From NCBI GenBank assembly GCA_013204025.1, contig JABMOW010000147.1, forward strand, positions 1 through 64,000: a stretch of 64,000 nucleotides of DNA. Direction: 5' to 3'. Below the pieces are notes generated by a model, which searched no databases, was not told where the DNA came from, and saw nothing but the letters and a program-made list of their open reading frames with translations. This DNA is from Fidelibacterota bacterium (GTDB lineage Bacteria > Fidelibacterota > Marinisomatia > SCGC-AAA003-L08 > JACNLC01). The position numbers and the translations under genes were made by a program. Positions 28,924 through 40,922 of the stretch are shown in pieces (position 1 is the first letter of the stretch; the number at the start of each line of letters is the position of its first letter).

Positions 28924-30101
28924 ATAAGTTATCTTTTATCATAAAATTTGTGACCGCAAAGGGATCAGGAGCAAAGCGGAGCAAATCTGTATTCCTACCT
29001 GTAATCGGTTTGGCCCTGGGAATTATGATCGTATTGTTGACCCTCGCCATAATGAATGGAATGGAGGAGGAAGTATTTTCGAAACTCCGCAACTTTCATT
29101 CACCTGCCAAACTGAAGTTTGATTCCAAATCCTTGGGTGAAGTCGAAAACGTAAAAACATTTCTGGATACTCATGATGTTGAATATTTTTCCACTATTTA
29201 CAGAAATGCAGTGATTAAAAAGGATGATGACTTTAGATTCATATCGGTAATTGCCGTTGATGACATAGGTAAGTTCGCCGATCATCAATTGGGGATATCC
29301 TCACTTGAATTAAATAGATCTCCTCTAAACCCTCTTCTCATTGGTAATGAACTTGGATACTCACTGAATTTGTCTCCGAATGATGAGTGTGAATTACTTT
29401 CTCCCGTGGACATTAATTTGGCAACGGGTTCCGTACCAAAGGCGTCATTTCAGGTAAATGGGATTTTTGATTTTGATATCCTCAATATTGATATGAGTTA
29501 TGCTATTATTCCGCTTGAAGCGGGTAAAAAATTATTCGATAAAATAGATTATGAGTACCTGCTACTGGACACTGAACTAGACAGGAAACAATTGATAAAA
29601 ATCCAGCAACGATTTCCCACTGTTCAGTATATTAGTTGGGAAGATGAGTACGAGTCATTAGTGTCAGCTATGAAACTTGAGAAAATTGCGTATTCATTTT
29701 TTGGATTTATAATCATATTTATTTCGGCATTTAATTTGTTGAGTATAATGAGTATGATGGTAATGAGAAAAATCCCGCAGTTAGGGATACTGATGGCAAT
29801 GGGGATGAACTCAAAAAAGATATCAGAGATATTTTTAGTACAGGCAGGTCTGACTGTTTTAGTAGGGAGTACCTTGGGCGGTATTTTAACGTATCTGGTC
29901 TTCAGGCTTAATGAAAAATATCAGTTATTAAAAATGCTATTGTCTGATTTCCCTCTTTCAAATTTTCCATTGATCATATCGTGGCAAGGCGCTCTAGCTG
30001 TAATTTTCGGAGCAAGTATGATCATCATGTTGGCGGGTTTCTATCCCGCAGTAAAGGTGAGCAAATTGAACCCTGTTGACGCAATAGATTATATCAAATG
30101 A
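28920..30101 (+). CDS. LolC/LolE-family lipoprotein-releasing ABC permease, second subunit
   Basis: 393 residues with the same architecture as the preceding gene: helix near 25-48, periplasmic domain, three C-terminal helices, LMAMGMNSKKISEIFLVQAGL and a C-terminal PAVKVSKLNPVDAIDYIK. It diverges enough to suggest a LolC/LolE heterodimer rather than a recent duplication. It overlaps lolD by 4 bp. Confidence 0.88.
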   Translation: MNKLSFIIKFVTAKGSGAKRSKSVFLPVIGLALGIMIVLLTLAIMNGMEEEVFSKLRNFHSPAKLKFDSKSLGEVENVKTFLDTHDVEYFSTIYRNAVIKKDDDFRFISVIAVDDIGKFADHQLGISSLELNRSPLNPLLIGNELGYSLNLSPNDECELLSPVDINLATGSVPKASFQVNGIFDFDILNIDMSYAIIPLEAGKKLFDKIDYEYLLLDTELDRKQLIKIQQRFPTVQYISWEDEYESLVSAMKLEKIAYSFFGFIIIFISAFNLLSIMSMMVMRKIPQLGILMAMGMNSKKISEIFLVQAGLTVLVGSTLGGILTYLVFRLNEKYQLLKMLLSDFPLSNFPLIISWQGALAVIFGASMIIMLAGFYPAVKVSKLNPVDAIDYIK

Positions 30102-30763
30102 TTCTTCAAGCAGAAAATCTCAAGAAGATTTATCATACCGCAAACGAAAGCATTACGGTACTAAATGGAGCTGAACTGACCGTTACTGAAAATGAAATAG
30201 TAGCGATCATGGGACCCAGCGGTAGCGGAAAGTCCACATTACTTCATTTACTGGGTACATTAGACACGCCAACTGCGGGTACTATCCAGATTGACGGTAT
30301 CATCGTTGGTCCTGAAACAAACCTTTCCAAATTGAGATCAGAAAAAATTGGATTCGTTTTCCAGCACCATTATCTTTTACCAGAATTTACCGTATTAGAA
30401 AACCTGATCATCCCTCAATCTTTGATAGGTAAGGACGATAAGTCATCTGTTCACCGAGCACAAGAGCTATTAAATCATGTCAATTTATGGAATCGGAGAT
30501 CACACTACCCAAATCAGCTTTCAGGTGGTGAAAAACAAAGAGTTGCAGTTGTACGGGCATTAATCAATAATCCCAAAATTGTTCTTGCGGACGAACCTAC
30601 CGGAAATCTGGATGCAGGAAATCGTGAGAGATTATTATCACTTATCACTCAATTGCATGAAAAAGAGGACCAATCCTTCATCATTGCTACCCATGACGAT
30701 AGAGTTGCTGACATTGCAGGACGAGTATTATTTTTGGAAGACGGAAAACTGAGTCAAAAGTAG
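30098..30763 (+). CDS. lolD: Lipoprotein-releasing ABC transporter ATPase LolD
   Basis: 221 residues. Walker A GPSGSGKST, Q-loop FVFQHHYLLPEFTVLEN, signature LSGGEKQRVAVVRAL, Walker B VLADEPTGNLD and switch histidine ATHDDR are all intact. It powers the two permeases immediately upstream. The order permease-permease-ATPase differs from the lolCDE order of gamma-proteobacteria. Confidence 0.93.
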   Translation: MILQAENLKKIYHTANESITVLNGAELTVTENEIVAIMGPSGSGKSTLLHLLGTLDTPTAGTIQIDGIIVGPETNLSKLRSEKIGFVFQHHYLLPEFTVLENLIIPQSLIGKDDKSSVHRAQELLNHVNLWNRRSHYPNQLSGGEKQRVAVVRALINNPKIVLADEPTGNLDAGNRERLLSLITQLHEKEDQSFIIATHDDRVADIAGRVLFLEDGKLSQK

Positions 30764-30772
30764 AAAGAAGAT

Positions 30773-33226
30773 ATGAAAAGAAATTTATCAAAAAGTGTCC
30801 AAGTCATTCTTAAAATTGCCAAAGATGAAGCCATCAGGTTGGGACACAGTTATGTGGGCTCAGAACATTTATTATTGGGAATCATCCTCGATCATAACAG
30901 CAAAGCTGCAGGATTATTGGAATCCATCGGGGTATCTCTATTAGATTTACATCATAAGTTGGAAGCACTATTAAAATCAGTTGGTGGGACGATAACTCTT
31001 GGGCATCTTCCCTTGACACGAAGGTCAGAGCGGATTTTAAGGAATACCTTCTTAGAATCAGAAAAATTGAATAAAAAAGTCGCCGACGATACTCATTTAT
31101 TATTAGCGATGGCACGGGAAAATGAAGGAATAGTAAAAGAAGTACTCGAAGACTTCAACGTTGATTATGACTTACTTCTTACTTATATCAGTTCATTGGA
31201 ATCCTCTGACCCTAAAACAGCACCACGATCCACATCAAATACGCCTACATTGGATATGTTTAGTAGAAATTTTTCAACTTTGGCTGCAGATGATAAATTG
31301 GATCCGGTTATTGGTCGATCCATTGAGATTGAACGAGTAGCACAAATTCTCGCCCGTCGTAAGAAAAATAATCCGGTTTTAATTGGAGAACCCGGTGTTG
31401 GAAAGACAGCTATCATAGAAGGACTTGCTATTCGTATTCACAAAAAAATTGTTCCTCGAATATTATGGGGAAAGCGAGTCTTGGCATTAGACTTGGCAGG
31501 ATTGATTGCCGGGACAAAATATCGGGGCCAGTTTGAAGAACGAATGCAGAAAGTAATGATGGAGCTTGAAAAAACAACAGATGTCATTATTTTTATAGAT
31601 GAGTTACACACAATTGTAGGTGCCGGTGCCGCGTCTGGTTCTCTTGATGCCGCAAATATGTTCAAACCAGCCTTAGCGCGAGGAGAAATACAGGTCATTG
31701 GTGCTACTACTCTGAATGAGTATCAAAAGTACATTGAAAAAGATGGAGCACTCGAACGGCGATTTCAGAAAATACTGGTAGATCCACCATCAATCGGAGA
31801 TACAGTTAAAATATTAGCAGGACTTCAGTCTAAATATGAAGAACATCATCATATCAGATATCTCCCAGAAGCTATCAATGCATGTGTTGAACTCAGTGAA
31901 CGATATATCAGAGATAAATTTCTTCCAGATAAAGCGATTGATGTCATGGACGAAGTGGGATCGAGAATCCATATATCGAATATATTTGTACCTGAAAATA
32001 TCCTGAAATTGGAAAAAGAAATTAAGGAATTGCGTGAGAAAAAAGAGGAAGTTATCAAGAACCAGCAATTTGAAGATGCTGCAAACCTCCGGGACAAAGA
32101 ACGAAAGCTGGTAAAAAAATTACAGGAAACTGAGGCAAACTGGAATTCTGAAAAAAGTAAATCTCTCCCCGAAGTGAATAAAGAAGATGTGGCTAGTGTG
32201 ATATCTATGATGACGGGTATCCCCGTGACCCAGGTAGCCGAATCTGAATCACGTCGCCTTATTAGAATGAATCAAGAGATTGAAAAGTATATCATCGGTC
32301 AGAAAGAATCGGTTGATATCCTATGTCAGGCGATTAAACGAGCTAGGACGGGTTTTAAGAATCCTAATCACCCAATCGGCTCATTTCTATTTTTAGGTCC
32401 TACGGGCGTGGGGAAGACCGAACTGGCAAAGGTCCTTGCGAGATACCTGTTTAATAATGAATCATCCCTGATCAAAATTGATATGTCTGAATACATGGAG
32501 CGACATAACGTTTCTCGTTTGGTAGGCGCTCCTCCCGGATACGTTGGTTACGATGAAGGAGGACAGTTAACCGAAAAAGTCAGACGTCATCCTTTTTCTG
32601 TGATCCTGTTTGATGAAGTTGAAAAAGCTCACCCGGATGCATTTAATATATTACTTCAAATACTTGATGAAGGTAAAATCTCCGACAGTATTGGCAGAAT
32701 TGTGGATTTTCGAAATACAATCATTATCCTGACTTCAAATCTCGGGACAAAAAACATAACCTCAACATCCATTGGATTTTCAAAAAGCGATTCGAGCAAT
32801 ATAAAGGAAAAAGTAAAATCCGATATTAATGCAGAAGTTAAAAGAATCTTCAAACCTGAATTTCTTAACCGTCTTGATGAATTAATTATTTTCAGATCGC
32901 TAGATGTCAATGACCTCACTGACATTATTGATTTACAATTGAAAGATCTAAAATCAAATCTACTGGAGAAAAATATCCAATTTAAAATGTCTCAAAAAGC
33001 GAAATTGCATCTTATTAATAAATGCAATTACCAGGAATGGGGTGCAAGACCATTGAGACGTATAATTCAAAAAGAGATAGAAAATACGATTTCTGAAAAG
33101 TTTCTAACCGGAGAATTCACTGATGGTGGACGAATTTCCGTTAAAATTCAGAAAGATAGTTTTGTATTTTCACAAACTTCAAAATCAACATCGGACAAAA
33201 CCATCCGAAAAAAGTACGCCACCTGA
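30773..33226 (+). CDS. clpC: ATP-dependent Clp protease ATPase subunit ClpC
   Basis: 817 residues: Clp N-terminal repeat domain (about 5-145; [14 protein letters not shown]), first AAA+ ([29 protein letters not shown]), a UVR-type coiled coil near 425-460 ([16 protein letters not shown]), second AAA+ ([32 protein letters not shown]) and the D2-small domain. The UVR insert points to ClpC rather than ClpA or ClpB. It unfolds substrates for ClpP, which is not in the window. It follows lolD by 9 bp. Confidence 0.94.
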   Translation: MKRNLSKSVQVILKIAKDEAIRLGHSYVGSEHLLLGIILDHNSKAAGLLESIGVSLLDLHHKLEALLKSVGGTITLGHLPLTRRSERILRNTFLESEKLNKKVADDTHLLLAMARENEGIVKEVLEDFNVDYDLLLTYISSLESSDPKTAPRSTSNTPTLDMFSRNFSTLAADDKLDPVIGRSIEIERVAQILARRKKNNPVLIGEPGVGKTAIIEGLAIRIHKKIVPRILWGKRVLALDLAGLIAGTKYRGQFEERMQKVMMELEKTTDVIIFIDELHTIVGAGAASGSLDAANMFKPALARGEIQVIGATTLNEYQKYIEKDGALERRFQKILVDPPSIGDTVKILAGLQSKYEEHHHIRYLPEAINACVELSERYIRDKFLPDKAIDVMDEVGSRIHISNIFVPENILKLEKEIKELREKKEEVIKNQQFEDAANLRDKERKLVKKLQETEANWNSEKSKSLPEVNKEDVASVISMMTGIPVTQVAESESRRLIRMNQEIEKYIIGQKESVDILCQAIKRARTGFKNPNHPIGSFLFLGPTGVGKTELAKVLARYLFNNESSLIKIDMSEYMERHNVSRLVGAPPGYVGYDEGGQLTEKVRRHPFSVILFDEVEKAHPDAFNILLQILDEGKISDSIGRIVDFRNTIIILTSNLGTKNITSTSIGFSKSDSSNIKEKVKSDINAEVKRIFKPEFLNRLDELIIFRSLDVNDLTDIIDLQLKDLKSNLLEKNIQFKMSQKAKLHLINKCNYQEWGARPLRRIIQKEIENTISEKFLTGEFTDGGRISVKIQKDSFVFSQTSKSTSDKTIRKKYAT

Positions 33227-33336
33227 CATAAAGATCCGTGAGTTTATCACTGCTGTCAAAACGTCTGATTTTCCAAACGGCATCATTGTTGTTTTAAAAT
33301 AACTAAAATTAAATCATTTTATAATTTGGAGTTATA

Positions 33337-35235
33337 ATGGGAAAAATCATTGGTATAGATCTGGGAACAACAAATTCATGCGTATCCGTAATGGAAGGTG
33401 GAACCCCGGCAGTTATACAAAATTGCGAGGGTGGACGAACCACTCCATCTGTGGTTGCATTTACTAAAGATGGTAGCCGATTAATTGGTCAACCTGCAAA
33501 GCGTCAGGCAGTGACCAATCCTCAAAACACAGTTTCATCCAGCAAAAGATTTGTCGGTAGAATGTATAATGAGGTTGGGCAGGAAATTAAAGAGATGCCT
33601 TATTCGATTGTTAAAGGATCGAAGGGCGAGGTCCTATTTGATATTCAGGGAAAAAAATACACACCACCTGAAATCAGTGCGATGGTTCTTCAGAAACTTA
33701 AACAAACTGCTGAAGAATATTTAGGCGAAACGGTTACTGATGCCGTCATCACAGTCCCTGCCTATTTTAATGATTCGCAAAGACAGGCCACAAAAGATGC
33801 AGGTGTCATTGCTGGATTAAATGTTAGAAGAATAATTAATGAACCCACTGCTGCTGCATTAGCGTATGGTCTGGATAAAAAACACGATGAAAAGATCGCA
33901 GTTTTCGATTTGGGTGGAGGTACTTTCGATATCTCCATTCTGGAAATCGGTGACGGCGTATTTGAGGTCAAATCTACAAATGGTGATACTCATCTGGGTG
34001 GTGATGACTTTGATCAGATGATGGTTGATTGGCTTGCAGAAGAATTTAAGAAATCCGACGGAATTGATATCCGAAAAGACCCCATGGCTTTACAAAGGTT
34101 GAAGGAAGCTGCTGAGAAAGCGAAGATTGAATTGTCATCATCTATGCAAACGGATGTAAACCTTCCGTTTATTACTGCAGACTCCAGTGGACCGAAACAT
34201 TTAAATATTGTTCTCACACGTGCAAAGTTTGAATCATTAGTTGAGCGTTTGATTGAAAGAACTCGCAAACCCTGTCTCGACGCAATGAAGGATGCCGGAC
34301 TATCCACAAGTGAAATCGATGAAGTTATACTTGTTGGTGGCTCTACCAGAATTCCAGCGGTTCAGGATATGGTAAAAAAAGTATTTAATAAAGAACCCAA
34401 CAAAAGTGTAAATCCCGATGAAGTTGTTTCTGTTGGAGCAGCTATCCAAGGTGGAGTGCTCTCCGGAGATGTGGAAGACATTCTATTACTTGATGTCATT
34501 CCATTGTCATTAGGAATTGAAACGTTGGGTGGGGTAGCAACCAAATTAATCGAATCCAACACGACAATTCCGACCAAGAAATCACAAATATTTTCTACTG
34601 CTGGGGACAGACAGCCGTCAGTTGAAATCCATGTACTTCAAGGTGAAAGAGGAATGGCTTCAGATAATAAATCATTGGGCAGATTTCATCTTGATGGTAT
34701 TCCACCTGCTCCACGAGGGATTCCACAAATTGAGGTTACTTTCGACATTGACGCAAATGGCATCTTAAATGTATCTGCAAAAGATAAAGCCACCAGCAAA
34801 GAACAAAGTATTCGTATTGAAGCTTCGAGTGGGTTAAGTGACTCGGATATTGAAAAGATGAAACGGGATGCGAAAGATCATGAAAAGGAAGATCATGATA
34901 AACGGGAAATGGTTGAAACGCATAATCAAGCAGAGCAACTCACCTACCAGACTGAAAAACAAATAACAGATTTGGGTGATAAAATCTCTGAAGATGATAA
35001 AAAAACCATTCAGGATGCCGTTGATGATTTAAAAGAGAAGAATAAAAGCACGGATTTAGATGCAATTAAATCTTCTATGGAAGAACTTAACAAAGCCTGG
35101 AGCTCAGTGTCTGAGAAGTTATATCAGCAAAGCCAACAAACATCTTCTGACCAGACTGATGCCGGTTCACAGGAATCTACTGGCCAAGATTCAAGCGTTG
35201 AAGATGCAGATTTTGAAGTTGTCGACGAAAAATAA
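33337..35235 (+). CDS. dnaK: Chaperone DnaK (Hsp70)
   Basis: 632 residues. The ATPase domain begins [21 protein letters not shown] and has [28 protein letters not shown] and [15 protein letters not shown]; the substrate-binding domain and helical lid follow, ending with the acidic [11 protein letters not shown] tail. A 110-bp gap separates it from clpC; I found no CIRCE inverted repeat or clear heat-shock promoter there. No dnaJ or grpE is adjacent. A strong terminator follows. Confidence 0.97.
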   Translation: MGKIIGIDLGTTNSCVSVMEGGTPAVIQNCEGGRTTPSVVAFTKDGSRLIGQPAKRQAVTNPQNTVSSSKRFVGRMYNEVGQEIKEMPYSIVKGSKGEVLFDIQGKKYTPPEISAMVLQKLKQTAEEYLGETVTDAVITVPAYFNDSQRQATKDAGVIAGLNVRRIINEPTAAALAYGLDKKHDEKIAVFDLGGGTFDISILEIGDGVFEVKSTNGDTHLGGDDFDQMMVDWLAEEFKKSDGIDIRKDPMALQRLKEAAEKAKIELSSSMQTDVNLPFITADSSGPKHLNIVLTRAKFESLVERLIERTRKPCLDAMKDAGLSTSEIDEVILVGGSTRIPAVQDMVKKVFNKEPNKSVNPDEVVSVGAAIQGGVLSGDVEDILLLDVIPLSLGIETLGGVATKLIESNTTIPTKKSQIFSTAGDRQPSVEIHVLQGERGMASDNKSLGRFHLDGIPPAPRGIPQIEVTFDIDANGILNVSAKDKATSKEQSIRIEASSGLSDSDIEKMKRDAKDHEKEDHDKREMVETHNQAEQLTYQTEKQITDLGDKISEDDKKTIQDAVDDLKEKNKSTDLDAIKSSMEELNKAWSSVSEKLYQQSQQTSSDQTDAGSQESTGQDSSVEDADFEVVDEK

Positions 35236-35263
35236 TTTAAATCGAAAATTATAATTCACATAC

Positions 35264-35293
35264 AAAAACGGACAGTTAAAACTGTCCGTTTTT
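35264..35293 (+). terminator. Intrinsic terminator after dnaK
   Basis: A 13-bp perfect stem (35264-35276 with 35281-35293) with core ACGGACAGT/ACTGTCCGT and a 4-base loop, ending in a T run. It also separates dnaK from the tamB unit, whose ATG is at 35327. The hairpin is symmetrical with A/T flanks, so it could act in both directions. Confidence 0.9.
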
Positions 35294-35326
35294 GTTATCT
35301 ATCACATGTAATTTTTCTAGATTATT

Positions 35327-38300
35327 ATGTCTGTAATTCGTAGAAAACATGTAACACTCGGGGCACTTTCCCTAATTGTAGTTGTGGCGGGATTCGCAAT
35401 TATAGGTGGTTATTATTTTACGGATAAAATATTTTTAAAATATAAACAACATATCCTGTCATATCTGTCAAACAGAACATCAGTACAAATTTCTTTCTCT
35501 CACTTGGATGGGAATTTCTTAACCGGGTTTAATATTTATAACATGGAATGCCATGTTCCATCAGGAGAAATCTTCCATTCAGACTCAATGTCTATTCGTA
35601 TTAATCCCTTTAAAATAATTTCGGGGGAATTTAATTTCAGCGATATCTCTATAAAAAACTCCAGATTAGATTTGGATAAATACAGTGATTTTCAAAAATC
35701 TAATACCTCCGATTCAGAAAAAAACAACCGACACAAAACCATTCAAATTCAACAATGTAAGTTGAATAATTTTAAATTACATAAAGAATCAAATGACGTC
35801 ATCATATCTTCAGAGTTACGATTCATCTCAACGAGGGAGAAAGCTTCGATATTTCTCTATTATTTTGAAGTAGAAACAAATGGAATCATCAGCTCAATTG
35901 ATTCCACAATAATGACATTCAATAATCAGATTGTTACGGTTGAATCTTTCAACTATACTTTTAACAATGGAGATGCCATTATAGGGGATATGGCATTTAC
36001 ACTTGAGACTAATCAGTGGGGCTTCCCTGTCGATTTTAATTTAACCGGATCAGCTGTTGGAAAAGGACTGAATCTGAATAAGTTAGAACTGACAGGTGCC
36101 ATATTTTCCGATAAAATAAAATTACAGCGAGGTAAGATTAGTGTAGACCAATCTTACTTTGATTTATCCGGTCAATATTTTTATACCGACGGCAGGTGGA
36201 ATGTTGATTTAAAATTTGATGAATTCGCAACCTATCTGGATTCTGTTTCATTACTCATATCGGGTAGTATAAATTCTATTGGTTCAAGCAAAACAGACAG
36301 TATTCATTTTACCACTGATATTTCAAAACTGAACTACGGATTATTTGAAATTGGTAATATTAAAGGAAATGTTTCACTGGCTGATTCCATTTTAACGAAC
36401 ACAAAACCCGTAGAATTCGAATTTGCAGGTGTTACCGGACTTATTGATTCGATTTTTCTTAAAAAGAACGATTATAAAATTTCTGCTCAGGTAGGTTTAA
36501 ACGAATTCTCTCCCGGTAAATACATCGAGGGACTTCCATTATTGGATTTAACGGGCGTTGGTTCAGTCAATATCGTGAGTAAATTCGGAATAATGGATTT
36601 ACAGTCGAAGCTATTTTTAAAACCAATAGTTTATCATAATTTAAATTTTGGTGATAGCTTCTGGGAAGCATCTGTCGAAAGTGCTAATGGCAAACTAAGC
36701 GAACTGAAGTTAGTCGGAAGCGCTAAATCAATGAATTTCCCTCTGTTGACGCTTGACAGGTCAGTGATCAGCGCACAGTATAATGATGGTAATATTATCT
36801 TAAACCATATTTATGGATTAAATAAAAATGGAGACTATGTATTTGTCTCCGGATTTACAGACTCATCCATGGCAACTATTATTTTAGATTCACTTTTTCT
36901 AAATCTGAATGGAGTAAAAAGTTATTCAGGAAACTTGGATATTAAAAAACAAGATGACATCTATCATGTTAATTGCGAAAATCTTTCAATAAATGATGGA
37001 AATATCGCCATAAGTGGAAAATACGCCAATCAAGAAAAATTCGAGTTTGATATGAGCATGGAAGATGTGGATATCGTCGATATTGTTAAAATGTTGAGAA
37101 AAGAATCCACATTATCGGGAAAAATTAATGGAAATTCCCAATTTTCAAAATGGAATTCAAAGCCTGTACTATTTTCAGATATTAGAATTGTTGATGGTCA
37201 AATCAGTGATTTCAAAATGAATGAATTAGAAGGAAAAGTATCCTACTTTGATCATAGATGGTTAATCGGAGGAATTTCAGCTCAGTCAGACTTAGGATTC
37301 ATTGAATTATCCGGGTGGGTGAATTCTTCAATTGATTCAGAAAAAACTGTTTCATTTCTGCCACAAGATTCATTGTCAATACAGGCATCATTAGATGGAT
37401 TTCAAATTGAATCCATAAAAGAATACATACCTTGGAATTTTAAAACTGAAGGAAAGTTATCTGGTACAATTGATATATCTGGGCAATTATCTAAACTATT
37501 TATGGCATCCGATATTCAAATAGAAAACCCTATTTTTGATCAATTAGAAGGAAAGTCTGCTAATGGAAAATTAATTTATGACAACAAAAGACTATTCTTT
37601 AAAGAGACACAGATGAATATGCAACATGGAGATTATTTCATTAGTGGATTTATTCCTTTGGATCTGGATTATTTTTCAGAAAATAGACCGGAAGTCTGGA
37701 GCAACCCTATTGATTTGATGATCAGTGGAAAAGCATCTGAAATGGAATTCTTTTATCCATACTTCGATATTATTGATTCTCTGATTTGCGATTGTTCAAT
37801 GCAGCTTTCTATTGGTGGGTCTTTTAGAAATCCTATTAGAAATGGCCAGCTAATTATCAATAATGGTAAAGTAAACGTCACTCCACTAAATAACTCTTTT
37901 ACAGATATAACCGGACTTGCCACGATTGATAACAATCTGTTAAATATATCAACAATGGAAGGAAAATCGAGAAAACTTGAAAAGGGCGATATTCTAAAAA
38001 CGCCTTTAGATTATATTTACAAAATTTTCCACATTTCTCAAAAAACGAAACAAAAGTCAAATAATATTTCAGTAAATGGCACGATAGATTTAACTGAATT
38101 TTTCAATCCAAATTTTCAACTAATAGCATCGGGAAAAAATTTGTACATTGAGGATTCTCAAGATGAATTTATCGGAAGCGGACTTACTGAAATATCCGTG
38201 TCAGGGCAAGATACTATTCTGATTTCCGGCACCTTTGAACCGGACCCTTACGAATTTACCATTAGCCCTGTCATGACTACTGAGTCCGTAACTAACGCTG

Positions 38301-39058
38301 CATATGATCCGGGTGGGATAATGATGTTTTATGACATTCATATTCCTCTGGATAATGGTGTCATTATCAAAAATGATTTTATGGATATAGAAATCGAAGG
38401 TGAGATAACTCTCACAGCTATTGGTAGCGATGATTTTGTCCTGTCTGGAAATGTAAATATTGTGGACGGTTCATTTTTTCTAAACGGCAATGAATTTACT
38501 GATACGGAAGGACGAATTACGTTCGATCCCGCTTCGGATTTTCCTGAAATGGACATAATTGCTTATACTTTCATCACTGGAAAATCATACAAAGTTCTAT
38601 TTTCCGGACCGTTAAACAACCCCGTTTTAGGATTTGAATCTGAAGATCCTACAGATTCATATTCTCAGGATGAAATTCTACGCATATTACTGGCGGGAGA
38701 TGAGTCTCTTGTCGCAGGTAAAGATTTCAAAATACAGGATGCTGGTACGAACATCATTTCAAATTATCTCGCAACAGAACTGGAAAGGTTGATTACGGCA
38801 AAAGGACCGGTAGATCGATTTCAATTAAAGAGTCAGGGTGCATTGTTCAGAGATATTAATAATATGGATGTCAATCTTTACATGGGTAAACGGATGTCCC
38901 GAAAATTGTATATGAATATTAAAAGTGACATATTCTCTGATCAAATAAAAAATGAATATGAGATTACCTATCGGGTGGATAAAAATCAATCGATTGTTGT
39001 CCGTTTGGATGATGAAGGATATCCTCACCTCAATTACCGGATTAAATTCAAATATTAA
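35327..39058 (+). CDS. tamB: TamB-like translocation and assembly module protein (DUF490)
   Basis: 1243 residues. One N-terminal membrane anchor (about 11-33), then a very long repetitive beta-rich region typical of AsmA/TamB proteins, and the conserved C-terminal TamB domain (about 900-1243; GRITFDPASDFPEMDI, DEILRILLAGDESL, IISNYLATELERLI). Such proteins span the periplasm as a hydrophobic groove and act in lipid transport or outer-membrane protein assembly. The stop overlaps the ATG of the Omp85 gene (TAATG), matching the classic TamA/TamB pairing although the order is tamB first. Confidence 0.88.
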   Translation: MSVIRRKHVTLGALSLIVVVAGFAIIGGYYFTDKIFLKYKQHILSYLSNRTSVQISFSHLDGNFLTGFNIYNMECHVPSGEIFHSDSMSIRINPFKIISGEFNFSDISIKNSRLDLDKYSDFQKSNTSDSEKNNRHKTIQIQQCKLNNFKLHKESNDVIISSELRFISTREKASIFLYYFEVETNGIISSIDSTIMTFNNQIVTVESFNYTFNNGDAIIGDMAFTLETNQWGFPVDFNLTGSAVGKGLNLNKLELTGAIFSDKIKLQRGKISVDQSYFDLSGQYFYTDGRWNVDLKFDEFATYLDSVSLLISGSINSIGSSKTDSIHFTTDISKLNYGLFEIGNIKGNVSLADSILTNTKPVEFEFAGVTGLIDSIFLKKNDYKISAQVGLNEFSPGKYIEGLPLLDLTGVGSVNIVSKFGIMDLQSKLFLKPIVYHNLNFGDSFWEASVESANGKLSELKLVGSAKSMNFPLLTLDRSVISAQYNDGNIILNHIYGLNKNGDYVFVSGFTDSSMATIILDSLFLNLNGVKSYSGNLDIKKQDDIYHVNCENLSINDGNIAISGKYANQEKFEFDMSMEDVDIVDIVKMLRKESTLSGKINGNSQFSKWNSKPVLFSDIRIVDGQISDFKMNELEGKVSYFDHRWLIGGISAQSDLGFIELSGWVNSSIDSEKTVSFLPQDSLSIQASLDGFQIESIKEYIPWNFKTEGKLSGTIDISGQLSKLFMASDIQIENPIFDQLEGKSANGKLIYDNKRLFFKETQMNMQHGDYFISGFIPLDLDYFSENRPEVWSNPIDLMISGKASEMEFFYPYFDIIDSLICDCSMQLSIGGSFRNPIRNGQLIINNGKVNVTPLNNSFTDITGLATIDNNLLNISTMEGKSRKLEKGDILKTPLDYIYKIFHISQKTKQKSNNISVNGTIDLTEFFNPNFQLIASGKNLYIEDSQDEFIGSGLTEISVSGQDTILISGTFEPDPYEFTISPVMTTESVTNAAYDPGGIMMFYDIHIPLDNGVIIKNDFMDIEIEGEITLTAIGSDDFVLSGNVNIVDGSFFLNGNEFTDTEGRITFDPASDFPEMDIIAYTFITGKSYKVLFSGPLNNPVLGFESEDPTDSYSQDEILRILLAGDESLVAGKDFKIQDAGTNIISNYLATELERLITAKGPVDRFQLKSQGALFRDINNMDVNLYMGKRMSRKLYMNIKSDIFSDQIKNEYEITYRVDKNQSIVVRLDDEGYPHLNYRIKFKY

Positions 39059-40821
39059 TGAATATCAGGTTTAAACATTTACTTATCCTGATACTGATCT
39101 TTTCAGGTATCGTTTTTTCGCAAGGGAAAAGACTTGTAAACCATATTTCATTTACGGGAAATGAGAATATTCGCGATAAAACACTTATCAGTGACTTGCA
39201 TCTGCAACCAAAAAAGTTTCTAAAAGGGTATCCTTTTAAAGAGCGAGCACTTAAACTGGATGTCTTGTCCATTAAAAACAATTACATTTCGAATGGTTTT
39301 TTGGATGTATCTATCAATTCAGAAACAAACATAGTTAATGATCGGCTCATAGACATCACTTATCACATTTCTGAAGGAATTCGGTACCATTTGCAAAATG
39401 TTAATGTATCAGGAAACGAGGTCCTTTCTACAGAAGAATTATTAAAATTACTTCAGTTCAAAATGGGGGATGCTTATAATCCTTTTCAAATGTCCAGGTT
39501 CATTTCTGAAATTGAATATTTTTACTTTTCTAAAGGTAAAGTACTTGTTAAAATCGATACAGAAGTTATTCGAATTGAAAATACTGTCAGTACAAATATA
39601 ACAATTGATGAAGGAGGCACTTTTTACGTTTCCAATGTCACAATTTCTGGAATTATAAATTATCCTGAAAAATTTATATTAAGAGAGCTGACATTTAAAA
39701 ACGGTGATATTTATAATATAAAAGAAATTGAAAAATCACAATCCAGGGTTTTTTCATCAGGATTATTCGGCTCTGTTGAAATTCGTCCCGTGATAGGTTC
39801 CTTACTGGATAAGAATGTGACGATTGAAATCAAGGTGAGGGAATATTCATCAAAGCAGATAAAAACAGATATTGGGCTAGGACAGGAGCCATCTTCTTTG
39901 GGAGAAGGTTCACCTCCTGCCTCTGTATTGGAACTGGATGTTAAATGGCAACCAGGTACTATTCCTAAAACCACAAGCCGAATTGAGTTTGGTAGCAATC
40001 TTGCGGTAAGATTGGATGAAAATATTACACTTCCCAATCTCAACTATGATATCACTTGGTTTACTCCGTGGGTATTGGGTTTTAGACTGCCTCTTCGGAT
40101 GAGATACTATCATAACGAACAAATAGATGAGAAACTTGACGGTGTATCATCCTCATTCATTTATCGGACAGGAGAGAGATACAAACTATCCGGTAGTATC
40201 AATCTGGAATTTATTGAATCTCTGGTTGAATCTGATCAAAAAAGAAGTGTCCAGATTAATTATATTGAGCAAAGACTAAACGATTTTATCTATCCTTCAA
40301 CAGGGTATTTTTATTCTATTAACACTGAATTAAATGGCACTGTCCTTGGGGGAGAAGTTCACTTCCTAAAATTGGACTTTGAGTATAAAAAGTTTTATCC
40401 ATTGGATAAAAATATCACATTCGGTGTACATCATCGGGTTGGCTATTTACATTCGATCAACTACAAGAATGAAAATTCTGATCCGTTACCTCCATTTTAT
40501 AAATTTAAATTGGGAGGGAGTACATCATTGAGAGGCTGGAGAAATACTGATGAGATAAATTCTGATGGGGGAATGATCCGATTTCAATCGAATTTTGAAT
40601 TCCGCTATCCATTATTTTGGCTCATCGGTGGGGAACTATTTTTAGACATGGGCAAATTAGCCGATCAGTTTGATAAAACATTATCTGACGGTTGGTATTG
40701 GGATGTAGGAACAGGCATTACGGTCAACTCACCTATTGGACCAGTCAGGACGGATGTGGCATTTCCACAAGGTAATTGGTCAGATCCAATGGTGCTTTTA
40801 TCTATTCTTTACTTATTCTAA
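39058..40821 (+). CDS. Omp85-family outer-membrane assembly protein (TamA/BamA-like)
   Basis: 587 residues: signal peptide (about 1-20, ending FSQG), about three POTRA-like repeats (to about residue 260; for example HISEGIRYHLQNVNVSGNEV and ITIDEGGTFYVSNVTISG), and a C-terminal 16-strand-type barrel with the conserved GGSTSLRGW motif and a terminal GPVRTDVAFPQGNW. Being shorter than BamA (usually five POTRAs) and coupled to tamB supports a TamA-like role. A BamA function cannot be excluded because no other Omp85 gene is in the window. Confidence 0.85.
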   Translation: MNIRFKHLLILILIFSGIVFSQGKRLVNHISFTGNENIRDKTLISDLHLQPKKFLKGYPFKERALKLDVLSIKNNYISNGFLDVSINSETNIVNDRLIDITYHISEGIRYHLQNVNVSGNEVLSTEELLKLLQFKMGDAYNPFQMSRFISEIEYFYFSKGKVLVKIDTEVIRIENTVSTNITIDEGGTFYVSNVTISGIINYPEKFILRELTFKNGDIYNIKEIEKSQSRVFSSGLFGSVEIRPVIGSLLDKNVTIEIKVREYSSKQIKTDIGLGQEPSSLGEGSPPASVLELDVKWQPGTIPKTTSRIEFGSNLAVRLDENITLPNLNYDITWFTPWVLGFRLPLRMRYYHNEQIDEKLDGVSSSFIYRTGERYKLSGSINLEFIESLVESDQKRSVQINYIEQRLNDFIYPSTGYFYSINTELNGTVLGGEVHFLKLDFEYKKFYPLDKNITFGVHHRVGYLHSINYKNENSDPLPPFYKFKLGGSTSLRGWRNTDEINSDGGMIRFQSNFEFRYPLFWLIGGELFLDMGKLADQFDKTLSDGWYWDVGTGITVNSPIGPVRTDVAFPQGNWSDPMVLLSILYLF

Positions 40822-40922
40822 TTTTTGCTTTTCAAGAAGGAACAAAAGAAAAACGAACTTGTTTGGAAGTAGTCTTGAATTCATAAATTTCGTTTGAAAA
40901 TAAATACAGGAGAATCGTTTTA

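Noticed and set aside
27700-30763. MacAB or FtsEX exporter instead of LolCDE
   Set aside because: Two LolC/E-size permeases with the typical four-helix layout and C-terminal NPVEAI motifs plus a LolD-like ATPase fit lipoprotein release better; no membrane-fusion protein is adjacent.
33227-33336. CIRCE element or sigma-32 promoter before dnaK
   Set aside because: No TTAGCACTC/GAGTGCTAA inverted repeat and no convincing heat-shock promoter could be found.
39711-40043. 110-residue minus-strand frame opposite the Omp85 gene
   Set aside because: Antisense shadow; the plus-strand frame carries POTRA and barrel features.
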